From: JALOPX01 sp041309605
GTDB taxonomy: Bacteria; Krumholzibacteriota; Krumholzibacteriia; Krumholzibacteriales; Krumholzibacteriaceae
DNA: 19,279 bases
Reading direction: 5' to 3'
Assembly (NCBI GenBank): GCA_041309605.1
Contig: JBFYZH010000135.1
Span: 1-19,279 of the forward strand
Part shown: in pieces, positions 1 through 5,735 of the stretch
How the letters are laid out: the number at the start of each line of letters is the position of its first letter
How positions within the stretch are numbered: the first letter of the stretch is position 1
Notes under the pieces: generated by a model
Databases searched by the model: none
The model's input: only the letters and a program-made list of their open reading frames with translations
What the model was told of the DNA's origin: nothing
Made by a program: the position numbers and the translations under genes

Positions 1-32
1 CTTCAGGCCGTATATTTAGAAAAAAATCCGAC

Positions 33-55
33 AAACCGGTTAACCCGTTTTTTTT
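33..55 (+). terminator. Weak candidate terminator of an upstream gene
   Basis: AAACCGG (33-39) and CCCGTTT (44-50) can pair around a TTAA loop, with one C-C mismatch, and the right arm runs into an eight-T tract (48-55). This looks like a rho-independent terminator for a gene to the left of the window. The stem is short and imperfect, so confidence is low. Confidence 0.3.
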
Positions 56-78
56 CATGTCTTTTTCACGTTAAGTAT

Positions 79-107
79 TTGACTTCCGCCATGCGGGATG
101 TTACATT
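79..107 (+). promoter_or_regulatory. Candidate sigma-70 promoter for the small exported protein and TPR regulator
   Basis: TTGACT (79-84), a 17-nt spacer and TACATT (102-107) match the -35/-10 pattern, with 5 of 6 and 4 of 6 consensus bases. The predicted start near 114 lies about 70 nt upstream of the first start codon at 183. Spacing and position are good, but no experimental support is available. Confidence 0.5.
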
Positions 108-182
108 TGTACCGTGGGTGCAAGGGCATGAGGGGTGTTTCTGGAGCAACTACTTCTTGCTTCATTTGAGGAGATGGTAGAA

Positions 183-500
183 ATGAAGAGATTATCTCTT
201 CTGCTCGCAGTGTTTTTGATCCTTACCATCTTGGTTTCTTCCTCACTCCAGGCTTCATCGCCGGTAATCAATCACCAGACAGCGGCTGTATCGAGGATGT
301 TCTCGCGATTCTGCGCCTTTTTTATCAGAACATTGGAAGATGACAGTTGTACGTTGACACCGGTGTTGATTAACGCGAACGATGAAACAAAGCTGGGAGG
401 GGATGCCGACGATTATGCCAATGGTAAGATCAAACCGGACGGCAGTGGCGCGGATAATATCGTACCACCGCCTGGCATGACTAAAAATATAATGCAGTGA
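183..500 (+). CDS. Small exported protein of unknown function
   Basis: I do not recognise this 105-residue protein. The N-terminus is a clear Sec signal peptide: MKR, then a long Leu/Ile/Val-rich core, then a polar SSSLQASS stretch where cleavage could occur. The mature part is small, has two cysteines close together (Phe-Cys-Ala and Ser-Cys-Thr), and ends in an acidic, Gly/Asp/Asn-rich tail. I chose ATG 183 because GAGGAG (168-173) lies 9 nt upstream. An in-frame GTG at 135 would put 16 poorly fitting residues before the signal peptide. The gene sits 54 nt upstream of the TPR/sigma-54 regulator and probably shares its promoter. It could be a periplasmic or secreted partner, or signal, of that regulator, but this is only suggested by position. 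Confidence 0.55.
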   Translation: MKRLSLLLAVFLILTILVSSSLQASSPVINHQTAAVSRMFSRFCAFFIRTLEDDSCTLTPVLINANDETKLGGDADDYANGKIKPDGSGADNIVPPPGMTKNIMQ

Positions 501-554
501 AAAGTACTTTCGGGCGTTCAACGAAACCTTGTTTGCCACACTTGGGAGTAACCG

Positions 555-3500
555 ATGCCAAACGACCCGCAAGGAAAAGGCAATTTCGAGTACGAAAATA
601 ACCAGCCCGGGCCTGAGTTTAAAACGACGAGTACCGACGAGGAACTCGGCGATATGCACCTGTCCACGGAGAATTACTCCGTGGCTCTCGAATATTACGA
701 GAAGGTTCTTCAGGCGGTGCACGCCGCCGTGGCGGAACCGGGCGAACTGGTCAGGATTTACCGCAAGATAAGCGACTGTTATAGAAAGAAGGGGCTTCTC
801 AGAGAGGCAATGACCTTTCTGGAGAGCGCTCTGGCCCACTGTAAAGAAGATGACGAGATCGGCAGGGGGACCATCATCTGCCGTCGCGGAATCGTACTGT
901 ATGACAGCGGCAATAATACGGATGCGTTAAAGGAAGGATGCTCCGCGTACAGGATATTGCGCACGAGTACCGAGCACAGGGAAGTGGCGCATACACAGCT
1001 CCTGATCGCCAACTGTTACGCAAGGCTGAGCAGGAATGAAGAAGCCGAGCAGTTCTTTCTCGACGCCTTAAGCTCCTACCGCAGGATCAACGATTCGGTG
1101 GGCGAATCGTACGTTCTGAACAACCTGGGTCTTTTCCACAAGAACGCCTGCCGGTGGGGGCGAGCGCTTCAGTTCCTCAACAGGGCTCTCGAGATCTGCG
1201 AAGAGGTCGGGCTCACGCAGCACCGCGTGCGTGTGACCCTTAATCTCGGAGTCGTTCAGCTTAAGACGCGGGCTTTCGCCAACGCGGAAAGCTGTTTTAC
1301 GTCGGCACGCGCAATGGCAAGCCGGCTGGGCGACGATCTTAAATATACAAAAGCCACGCTGATGCTGGGGCTCAAGGAGATCAGGACGGGAAACCTGGTC
1401 GCCGCGGAGAAACACCTGCTGGAAGCCCGGGTTCTCGCCGAACGCAGATCGTATCTGCGCGAGATCGCGCTCGCGGATGAATTCATCGGCGATCTCATGG
1501 TTGAAAAAGGCGATCTGCCGGGCGCCCTCGAAAACTATACACAGGCTCTTTCGCAGGCGAAGAAGGTATCGCCGTTCAATGACGTCGTGGCTGAAGTGCT
1601 TCGCAGGATGATGAATATATATCTGCTCCAGAGAAAACCCGCCGAAGTGATCTCGATCGGCAAGAACGCGTTCGAAGCATGCGGAAAGGCCGGAGAGCTT
1701 CATGAAATCGGATTCGTGGAGAGGACCCTGGGGCTGGGATATGCGCTGCAGAAAAACGATTCTGAAGCGGAAAAATACATTAACAGAAGCATCCGCACCT
1801 TCCTTTCGGTCAATAATCCTTACGAAGCTCACAAGTCGGGGGTCATTCTCGGTGAGCAGTTGTTGAGGCACCCCGGAAGGAAGTCCGTCGTCATGGCAAA
1901 AAAACTTGTCGGCGAGACTCTCGCTTTCTTCGAGAGGAACGAAGAGTTCGGCGACCTCGCCTGCAGCCATTTCCTTCTTGCGAGGATGGAGGATATTCTC
2001 GACAACAGGGATGAATGTCTTCTCCACATATATGAAGCGCAGAGACTTTCCGAAGATCTCAAGGACAGGAATCTTATCAGAAGGCTCAAGAGAATGCGCA
2101 GGAAAATCGAACTCGATGCGGCCGGAGAATCTGTCCACCGGGGGGGTGTTTTCAAGGTTCCGGAGGAACTGTCGAACTATTTTCTGAACGATCCCAAACT
2201 TCGTTCTTACCTTGATTATATCCTGAGCGACATGATGAGAAAGCTGACCGCGGGCCATGGTTTCGTGGCTTTGACCAGTGAAAACGGAAAGCCGATGGTT
2301 CTTGCACGAAAGGCGATCAGCGAGGAAAACACCACATCGATTACAAGCTGGTTCGTCGGCAGGCACGACTCCGACCTGACGGATAAATTCCTGGTGACCG
2401 ATATATCCAGCGACAAGCGGACAGCCGAGATCAGGGACCTTCTGCCGGGCGGCGACTCGCCGGTCTACTTCCATCCTCTTTCGAAGGACGGAAAGACTTT
2501 CGGGTTGATATTTTTCCAGTCGGAAGATGAAGGAGCGGAAGTGCCCCATGTCGGCACGATATTCGATGTAGTGTCGACATACTCTGGATTTATCGGTTTC
2601 CTTGTCAGAGGTATTCTATCCGGCGGTAAAGTCATGGAAGAAGAGACCAGGGTCCCGGAAAGATTCCAGAAGATACTTACCAGGAGCGATAAGATGCGCC
2701 GGATCCTGGGTCTTGCGGAACGTGTGGCGGTATCCGATTCGACGGTGCTGCTTATGGGGGAGACGGGAACGGGTAAGGGGCTCATCGCAAAAGCTATCCA
2801 CAGTCTGAGTGGCCGCAGTTCCGGAAAATTCATTCATGTGAACTGCGCAGCTTTGCCGGAACATCTGCTCGAAAGCGAGCTCTTCGGCCATGTAAAGGGT
2901 TCGTTTACAGGGGCGATATCGGACAAGAAGGGCCTGCTGGCCGACGCAAACGGCGGAACGATATTCCTCGACGAGATAGACAAGAGCCCACTCCCCATCC
3001 AGGGTAAGCTCCTGCAGTTCCTCGATTCAAAAATGGTCAGACCCGTAGGCGGCAACGAGATGATCGAGGTCGACGTCAGGCTGATTTTTGCCTCCAAGGC
3101 CGATCTTCTTTCGAAATGCAGGGAAGGAAGCATGCTCGAGGATTTCTTTTACAGGATAAATGATTTTCCATTGACGGTGCCTCCTCTTAGAGACAGGGTC
3201 GAAGATATTAAACTTCTTGCCGAACATTACCTGGGGATCTTCTCCGGGGAGATGAATAAAAAGATCATAGGTTTCTCCGATGAAGCGGTAAACTTCCTCG
3301 AGAGCTGCGCGTGGCCCGGAAATGTAAGGGAACTCGAGAAGATAATAAAGCGAGCCGTTATTCTCGCCGACGAAAACACTCTGATAAGTTCTTCCGAACT
3401 GGTCTTCGATCTTACTGCCCATAAAGAAACGGATTCAGGGAATTCGAGCCTTCCGGAGCGTGTAAGGGATCTCGAACGCAGGATTGTTTCCGAAGCACTC

Positions 3501-3599
3501 GGGAGGAATTCCTGGAACAGGCGCACAACGGCCTCCGAGCTGGGCATCAGTTATCCGACACTCCTGAAGAAGATCCGCGATTTCGGACTGACCTCGTAG
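555..3599 (+). CDS. TPR - GAF-like - sigma-54 AAA+ - Fis HTH transcriptional activator
   Basis: This 1014-aa protein is a one-component activator of sigma-54 RNA polymerase. Residues about 28-510 are tandem TPR helices (repeated pattern of A, G, Y, A at helical spacing), a protein or peptide sensing scaffold. Residues about 535-690 look like a GAF domain. The AAA+ domain follows: Walker A GETGTGKG at 735-742, the sigma-54 contact loop as GSFTGA at 782-787 (the usual motif is GAFTGA, and Ser at position 2 is a known variant), and Walker B GGTIFLDEID at 800-809. The last ~30 residues form a Fis-type helix-turn-helix (TASELGISYPTLLKKI). There is no receiver domain, so it is not a classical two-component regulator. 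ATG 555 has GGGAG at 544-548. The 930-nt region downstream carries sigma-54 promoter candidates that are its most obvious targets. Confidence 0.95.
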   Translation: MPNDPQGKGNFEYENNQPGPEFKTTSTDEELGDMHLSTENYSVALEYYEKVLQAVHAAVAEPGELVRIYRKISDCYRKKGLLREAMTFLESALAHCKEDDEIGRGTIICRRGIVLYDSGNNTDALKEGCSAYRILRTSTEHREVAHTQLLIANCYARLSRNEEAEQFFLDALSSYRRINDSVGESYVLNNLGLFHKNACRWGRALQFLNRALEICEEVGLTQHRVRVTLNLGVVQLKTRAFANAESCFTSARAMASRLGDDLKYTKATLMLGLKEIRTGNLVAAEKHLLEARVLAERRSYLREIALADEFIGDLMVEKGDLPGALENYTQALSQAKKVSPFNDVVAEVLRRMMNIYLLQRKPAEVISIGKNAFEACGKAGELHEIGFVERTLGLGYALQKNDSEAEKYINRSIRTFLSVNNPYEAHKSGVILGEQLLRHPGRKSVVMAKKLVGETLAFFERNEEFGDLACSHFLLARMEDILDNRDECLLHIYEAQRLSEDLKDRNLIRRLKRMRRKIELDAAGESVHRGGVFKVPEELSNYFLNDPKLRSYLDYILSDMMRKLTAGHGFVALTSENGKPMVLARKAISEENTTSITSWFVGRHDSDLTDKFLVTDISSDKRTAEIRDLLPGGDSPVYFHPLSKDGKTFGLIFFQSEDEGAEVPHVGTIFDVVSTYSGFIGFLVRGILSGGKVMEEETRVPERFQKILTRSDKMRRILGLAERVAVSDSTVLLMGETGTGKGLIAKAIHSLSGRSSGKFIHVNCAALPEHLLESELFGHVKGSFTGAISDKKGLLADANGGTIFLDEIDKSPLPIQGKLLQFLDSKMVRPVGGNEMIEVDVRLIFASKADLLSKCREGSMLEDFFYRINDFPLTVPPLRDRVEDIKLLAEHYLGIFSGEMNKKIIGFSDEAVNFLESCAWPGNVRELEKIIKRAVILADENTLISSSELVFDLTAHKETDSGNSSLPERVRDLERRIVSEALGRNSWNRRTTASELGISYPTLLKKIRDFGLTS

Positions 3600-3600
3600 T

Positions 3601-3618
3601 GACAGGCCGTCTCCTGTT
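3601..3618 (+). terminator. Weak hairpin after the regulator gene
   Basis: ACAGG (3602-3606) pairs with CCTGT (3613-3617) around a 6-nt loop, just after the TAG stop, and is followed by only three Ts. It may help end the regulator transcript. The stem is only five base pairs and there is no real U-tract. Confidence 0.22.
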
Positions 3619-3714
3619 TCGTCTAACGAACGTCGATCGGGCTCTATGATGTTGTTAGTGCGTCATAATGTGCCGTTTTCCCCGAAAATAAAAAATAATA
3701 GGAATTTGTACGAA

Positions 3715-3736
3715 GCCCTGGCGCTGCCCTGGCGCT
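3715..3736. repeat. Perfect 11-bp tandem direct repeat
   Basis: GCCCTGGCGCT occurs twice with no gap (3715-3725 and 3726-3736). It could be a recent slippage duplication or a paired binding site. It is far from the downstream gene. Confidence 0.9.
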
Positions 3737-3895
3737 CGTCGTTATGGTCATGGACCGTTCTGCGGCCCGCAGGCACGAGTTAGTGTAAAATCTATTCCCA
3801 GACTAACGTGTTACTGTAAAACAGGATACAGCTTGACCACGGATCGAGGCAAGTTTCTTTATACGGCCAACCGGAGTATGGCGGCGCGTAAGATA

Positions 3896-3911
3896 TGGCA
3901 CAATTGTCGCA
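3896..3911 (+). promoter_or_regulatory. Candidate sigma-54 promoter (upstream site)
   Basis: TGGCAC (3896-3901) and TCGCA (3907-3911) place the GG and GC dinucleotides 12 nt apart (3897 and 3909), the spacing of sigma-54 -24/-12 elements. Against TGGCACG-N4-TTGC there are two mismatches. Transcription would begin near 3922 and run toward the lipoprotein gene with a leader of about 600 nt. It is weaker than the site at 4503-4518. Confidence 0.35.
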
Positions 3912-4167
3912 TTGTTTATCTTGTGTATTTACAATGAGTTGACATTTAGTGCGTGGATCGGATGATCCGGCATTATGGAATGTCGATTGCTTTGGCATAT
4001 ATCCGGTATCGGTTGGCGAATGGGAAGTGGCAATCCGGAGAGATGTCTGATTTCAGTCCCGTAAGCTCTCTTAAGGAAGCTTAACTAGGGTACAGGTGGG
4101 GTCTCTAGGGAGTGGAATCGAAGGCATCTTTCCGGAATTTTTTTATTTCTCCCCCAGGAAAATTTTA

Positions 4168-4197
4168 TTGACTGTAGTTTACCTTTCCAATTAGAAT
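4168..4197 (+). promoter_or_regulatory. Candidate sigma-70 promoter of a possible small RNA
   Basis: TTGACT (4168-4173), an 18-nt spacer and TAGAAT (4192-4197) give 5 of 6 matches in each box. The predicted start near 4204 coincides with the first base of the closing stem of the structured element at 4204-4294. That coincidence strengthens both calls. Confidence 0.5.
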
Positions 4198-4203
4198 TTA
4201 AAG

Positions 4204-4299
4204 GTCAGGGGTATGAGAACCCTTCGGAATGGCGAGATCCTTAGGATAGCGAGTATGGATATCCCCTCCGGTGCTCGCATCTTGTGCCCCTGGCATTTT
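4204..4299 (+). ncRNA. Candidate structured small RNA or leader RNA, no family recognised
   Basis: GTCAGGGG (4204-4211) pairs with CCCCTGGC (4287-4294) over eight positions, including one G-U. Inside are ATCC-TTA-GGAT (4237-4247) and an 8-bp stem GCGAGTAT (4249-4256) with GTGCTCGC (4271-4278), including two G-U pairs. A second GCGAG at 4232-4236 could compete for the same CTCGC arm, as in a two-state switch. ATTTT follows the closing stem. A sigma-70 promoter candidate ends just upstream so that +1 falls on the first paired base. I compared it by eye with SRP RNA, c-di-GMP, TPP and fluoride riboswitches and saw no match. It could also be chance folding. Confidence 0.35.
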
Positions 4300-4317
4300 C
4301 ATGTATAAACTCCTCCG

Positions 4318-4337
4318 ATGTCCTTCTTAGAGGACAT
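4318..4337. repeat. 7-bp perfect hairpin
   Basis: ATGTCCT (4318-4324) and AGGACAT (4331-4337) form a perfect inverted repeat with a 6-nt loop. The following GTTTG is only weakly T-rich, so it is a poor terminator. It lies 19 nt after the candidate small RNA and could end it or be an operator. Confidence 0.45.
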
Positions 4338-4502
4338 GTTTGTAGATTCCAAACGACATATAATCATGATCGTTGAGGCGATCAGAGGCCTTGTCAGAGC
4401 TATTAGGCAGAAAATGGATAGAAAAATAACTCCATGGCAAACAGTAAGATAAAAAAGAATTCCTGGCTTGTGCCGACCTTCGGACAAGCTGTTTTCCCGG
4501 CA

Positions 4503-4518
4503 TGGCATGGCAGTTGCG
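4503..4518 (+). promoter_or_regulatory. Strong sigma-54 promoter candidate for the lipoprotein gene
   Basis: TGGCATG (4503-4509), four bases, then TTGC (4514-4517) match TGGCACG-N4-TTGC at 10 of 11 positions with exact -24/-12 spacing (GG at 4504, GC at 4516). Transcription would start near 4529, about 2 nt before ATG 4531, implying a nearly leaderless message. The gene just upstream in this region encodes a sigma-54 activator, which makes local control plausible. Confidence 0.6.
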
Positions 4519-4530
4519 ATATAGAACGGC

Positions 4531-5556
4531 ATGACGACAAGAGGCATACATAAAGTTTCAAGACTCGTGACAGCGGCTTCGGTCGTCGTACTGATGATGA
4601 TCTCGTGCGGCGATAAGGAAACGATCGTCGAGGTGCCGGTGGAGGTCCCAGCGGCTTGCCCTCCATCGCCACCTCGCGACGTTTATGCGGTGAATCTCGA
4701 CGGTTTCGTATGGATATGCTGGACTCCGAATCCGGAGCAGGATGTCAGATACTATGATATATATAGAAGCGATGAATCGGACGGTGAATATGAAAGGATC
4801 GCGACAGTGGAGGATGATTACCCCGAGGACGATCCATGGGAATACTGCTATGAAGACGATGTGCCTACATACGGCGAGCAGAATTTCTACAGCGTGGTTG
4901 CGGTAGATGCCGATGGAGACGAGAGCACCGATCTTACGGACGGGTACCTGACCGATATCATATCGGCCACACCCAGACATGAAGGTAATATAACACTCCA
5001 GGATTCGCAGACCGACCCGGCAAACTCGGGATACGATTTTTCCACCCTCAGCGACATCGAACAGAACTGGAACGACGATGACACGGATATCTATTTTACC
5101 ATAGAGTCGGACGAGTCGGCGGTCTTTACAGTCGACAGGCCCCGCGTGATGATACAGGATTACGGATTCGTATCGTACGAGCAGTACGGGTTCGACGAGA
5201 AGAATTGTTCCCCGGCAGATGGCTGGTCCCCTTCCGGGACTGCCGAGGTGATCGAGGGACACGTATATTTCCTGAAGCTCGGAGAAGCAGAAGGCGCGCA
5301 TTACGTGAAACTGTGGATAGGCGAGGTCACCGAGACCTCCACGACCTTCCTCTGGGCCTACCAGACAGACCCCGACAACATGGACCTGTGCCCCGCCCCG
5401 GTCAATGGAACGGGCAGTCCGGGCAGTGAAACGTCATTATCGGCCGGCAGCGACTCTGACGAAGGCGATGCGGCCACGAAAATAAAAAGATTTCGGAGAG
5501 GTCGACAAGTCCCCCAGACGTTCAAGGGTAACCTGCAAGCGGAGGACAACCTGTAG
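4531..5556 (+). CDS. Fibronectin type III surface lipoprotein
   Basis: This 341-aa protein starts with a lipoprotein signal: basic residues (R4, H7, K8, R11), a Val/Leu/Met core and lipobox MISC with Cys at 26. After a Pro-rich linker, residues about 48-140 resemble a fibronectin type III domain (PPRDVYAVNLDG, the ICWTPNP strand, YYDIYRS, YSVVAVDADGDES). The second half is an acidic, aromatic-rich beta domain I cannot name, and the last ~30 residues turn basic (RFRRGRQ). It is probably anchored in the outer membrane, with a binding or scaffold role. ATG 4531 has no Shine-Dalgarno sequence. The only later option, GTG 4567, would remove all basic residues before the hydrophobic core, so 4531 is preferred. 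Expression may depend on the sigma-54 site at 4503-4518. Confidence 0.8.
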   Translation: MTTRGIHKVSRLVTAASVVVLMMISCGDKETIVEVPVEVPAACPPSPPRDVYAVNLDGFVWICWTPNPEQDVRYYDIYRSDESDGEYERIATVEDDYPEDDPWEYCYEDDVPTYGEQNFYSVVAVDADGDESTDLTDGYLTDIISATPRHEGNITLQDSQTDPANSGYDFSTLSDIEQNWNDDDTDIYFTIESDESAVFTVDRPRVMIQDYGFVSYEQYGFDEKNCSPADGWSPSGTAEVIEGHVYFLKLGEAEGAHYVKLWIGEVTETSTTFLWAYQTDPDNMDLCPAPVNGTGSPGSETSLSAGSDSDEGDAATKIKRFRRGRQVPQTFKGNLQAEDNL

Positions 5557-5572
5557 CAGCAGAATACCTTTC

Positions 5573-5590
5573 TTTAAGCTGGCACTTAAA
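5573..5590. repeat. 6-bp inverted repeat TTTAAG/CTTAAA
   Basis: TTTAAG (5573-5578) and CTTAAA (5585-5590) flank CTGGCA. It is the first of four inverted repeats packed between the lipoprotein and M6-like genes. No U-tract follows, so it is not a standard terminator. Confidence 0.5.
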
Positions 5591-5595
5591 AAGGA

Positions 5596-5610
5596 TTCCG
5601 TTACCCGGAA
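5596..5610. repeat. 5-bp inverted repeat TTCCG/CGGAA
   Basis: TTCCG (5596-5600) and CGGAA (5606-5610) can form a small hairpin with a 5-nt loop. The palindrome GGTCGACC follows at 5611-5618. It is weak on its own but part of the cluster. Confidence 0.4.
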
Positions 5611-5621
5611 GGTCGACCAAA

Positions 5622-5679
5622 GGGGAGAATGAAGAAAGCGATTGTCGAACAGGGGCGGCAAGAGAACTTCATTCTCCCC
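5622..5679. repeat. 13-bp perfect inverted repeat in the leader of the M6-like gene
   Basis: GGGGAGAATGAAG (5622-5634) is the exact reverse complement of CTTCATTCTCCCC (5667-5679), with a 32-nt loop. A short CTTTT run follows a few bases later (5683-5687). It may be a terminator after the lipoprotein gene, an RNA-level control element, or a dyad binding site. The perfect 13-bp match makes chance unlikely. Confidence 0.8.
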
Positions 5680-5689
5680 CGACTTTTAT

Positions 5690-5720
5690 ATAGAGCTTGC
5701 CTTTACCTGGAAAGCTCTAT
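5690..5720. repeat. 9-bp perfect inverted repeat just before the M6-like start
   Basis: ATAGAGCTT (5690-5698) pairs perfectly with AAGCTCTAT (5712-5720) around a 13-nt loop, ending 15 nt before ATG 5736. It swallows a possible TTG start at 5697, arguing against that start. If formed in RNA it would stack close to the ribosome entry site. Confidence 0.7.
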
Positions 5721-5735
5721 TATCATCAAATACTT

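Larger units (their letters stand above)
3600..4530. other. Long intergenic region without a convincing gene
   Basis: About 930 nt separate the regulator from the lipoprotein gene. Open frames on both strands are short, lack Shine-Dalgarno sequences and resemble no family I know. I found no tRNA-like cloverleaf. The region is more AT-rich than the flanking genes. It holds an 11-bp tandem duplication (3715-3736), a sigma-54 candidate (3896-3911), a sigma-70 candidate (4168-4197) followed by a possible small RNA (4204-4299), a 7-bp hairpin (4318-4337) and a strong sigma-54 candidate (4503-4518). It is best read as a regulatory region. Confidence 0.6.

Noticed and set aside
1068..2549. Long open frame (493 codons) on the minus strand opposite the regulator
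   Set aside because: It is antisense to a clearly recognisable TPR/sigma-54 protein, has no family resemblance and no ribosome site. It arises from codon bias of the real gene.
3792..3998. Minus-strand frame with six cysteines
   Set aside because: 68 codons, no ribosome site and no recognisable motif. The cysteines are not spaced as a known zinc or disulfide motif.
4100..4125. tRNA T-arm-like string on the minus strand (TTCGATTCC)
   Set aside because: The flanking bases do not pair and no anticodon or acceptor stem can be drawn.
4318..4452. 44-codon plus-strand frame beginning MSFLEDMFVDSK
   Set aside because: No Shine-Dalgarno sequence (the upstream bases are pyrimidine-rich) and the start lies in a hairpin. 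Too short to support without homologues.
4299..4547. Minus-strand frame with a hydrophobic translation resembling a small membrane protein
   Set aside because: No ribosome site, it overlaps the lipoprotein start, and the hydrophobicity can come from AT-rich DNA.
5580..5594. TGGCAC -24-like box between the lipoprotein and M6-like genes
   Set aside because: The -12 position reads AAGG in place of TTGC, so the essential GC dinucleotide is missing.
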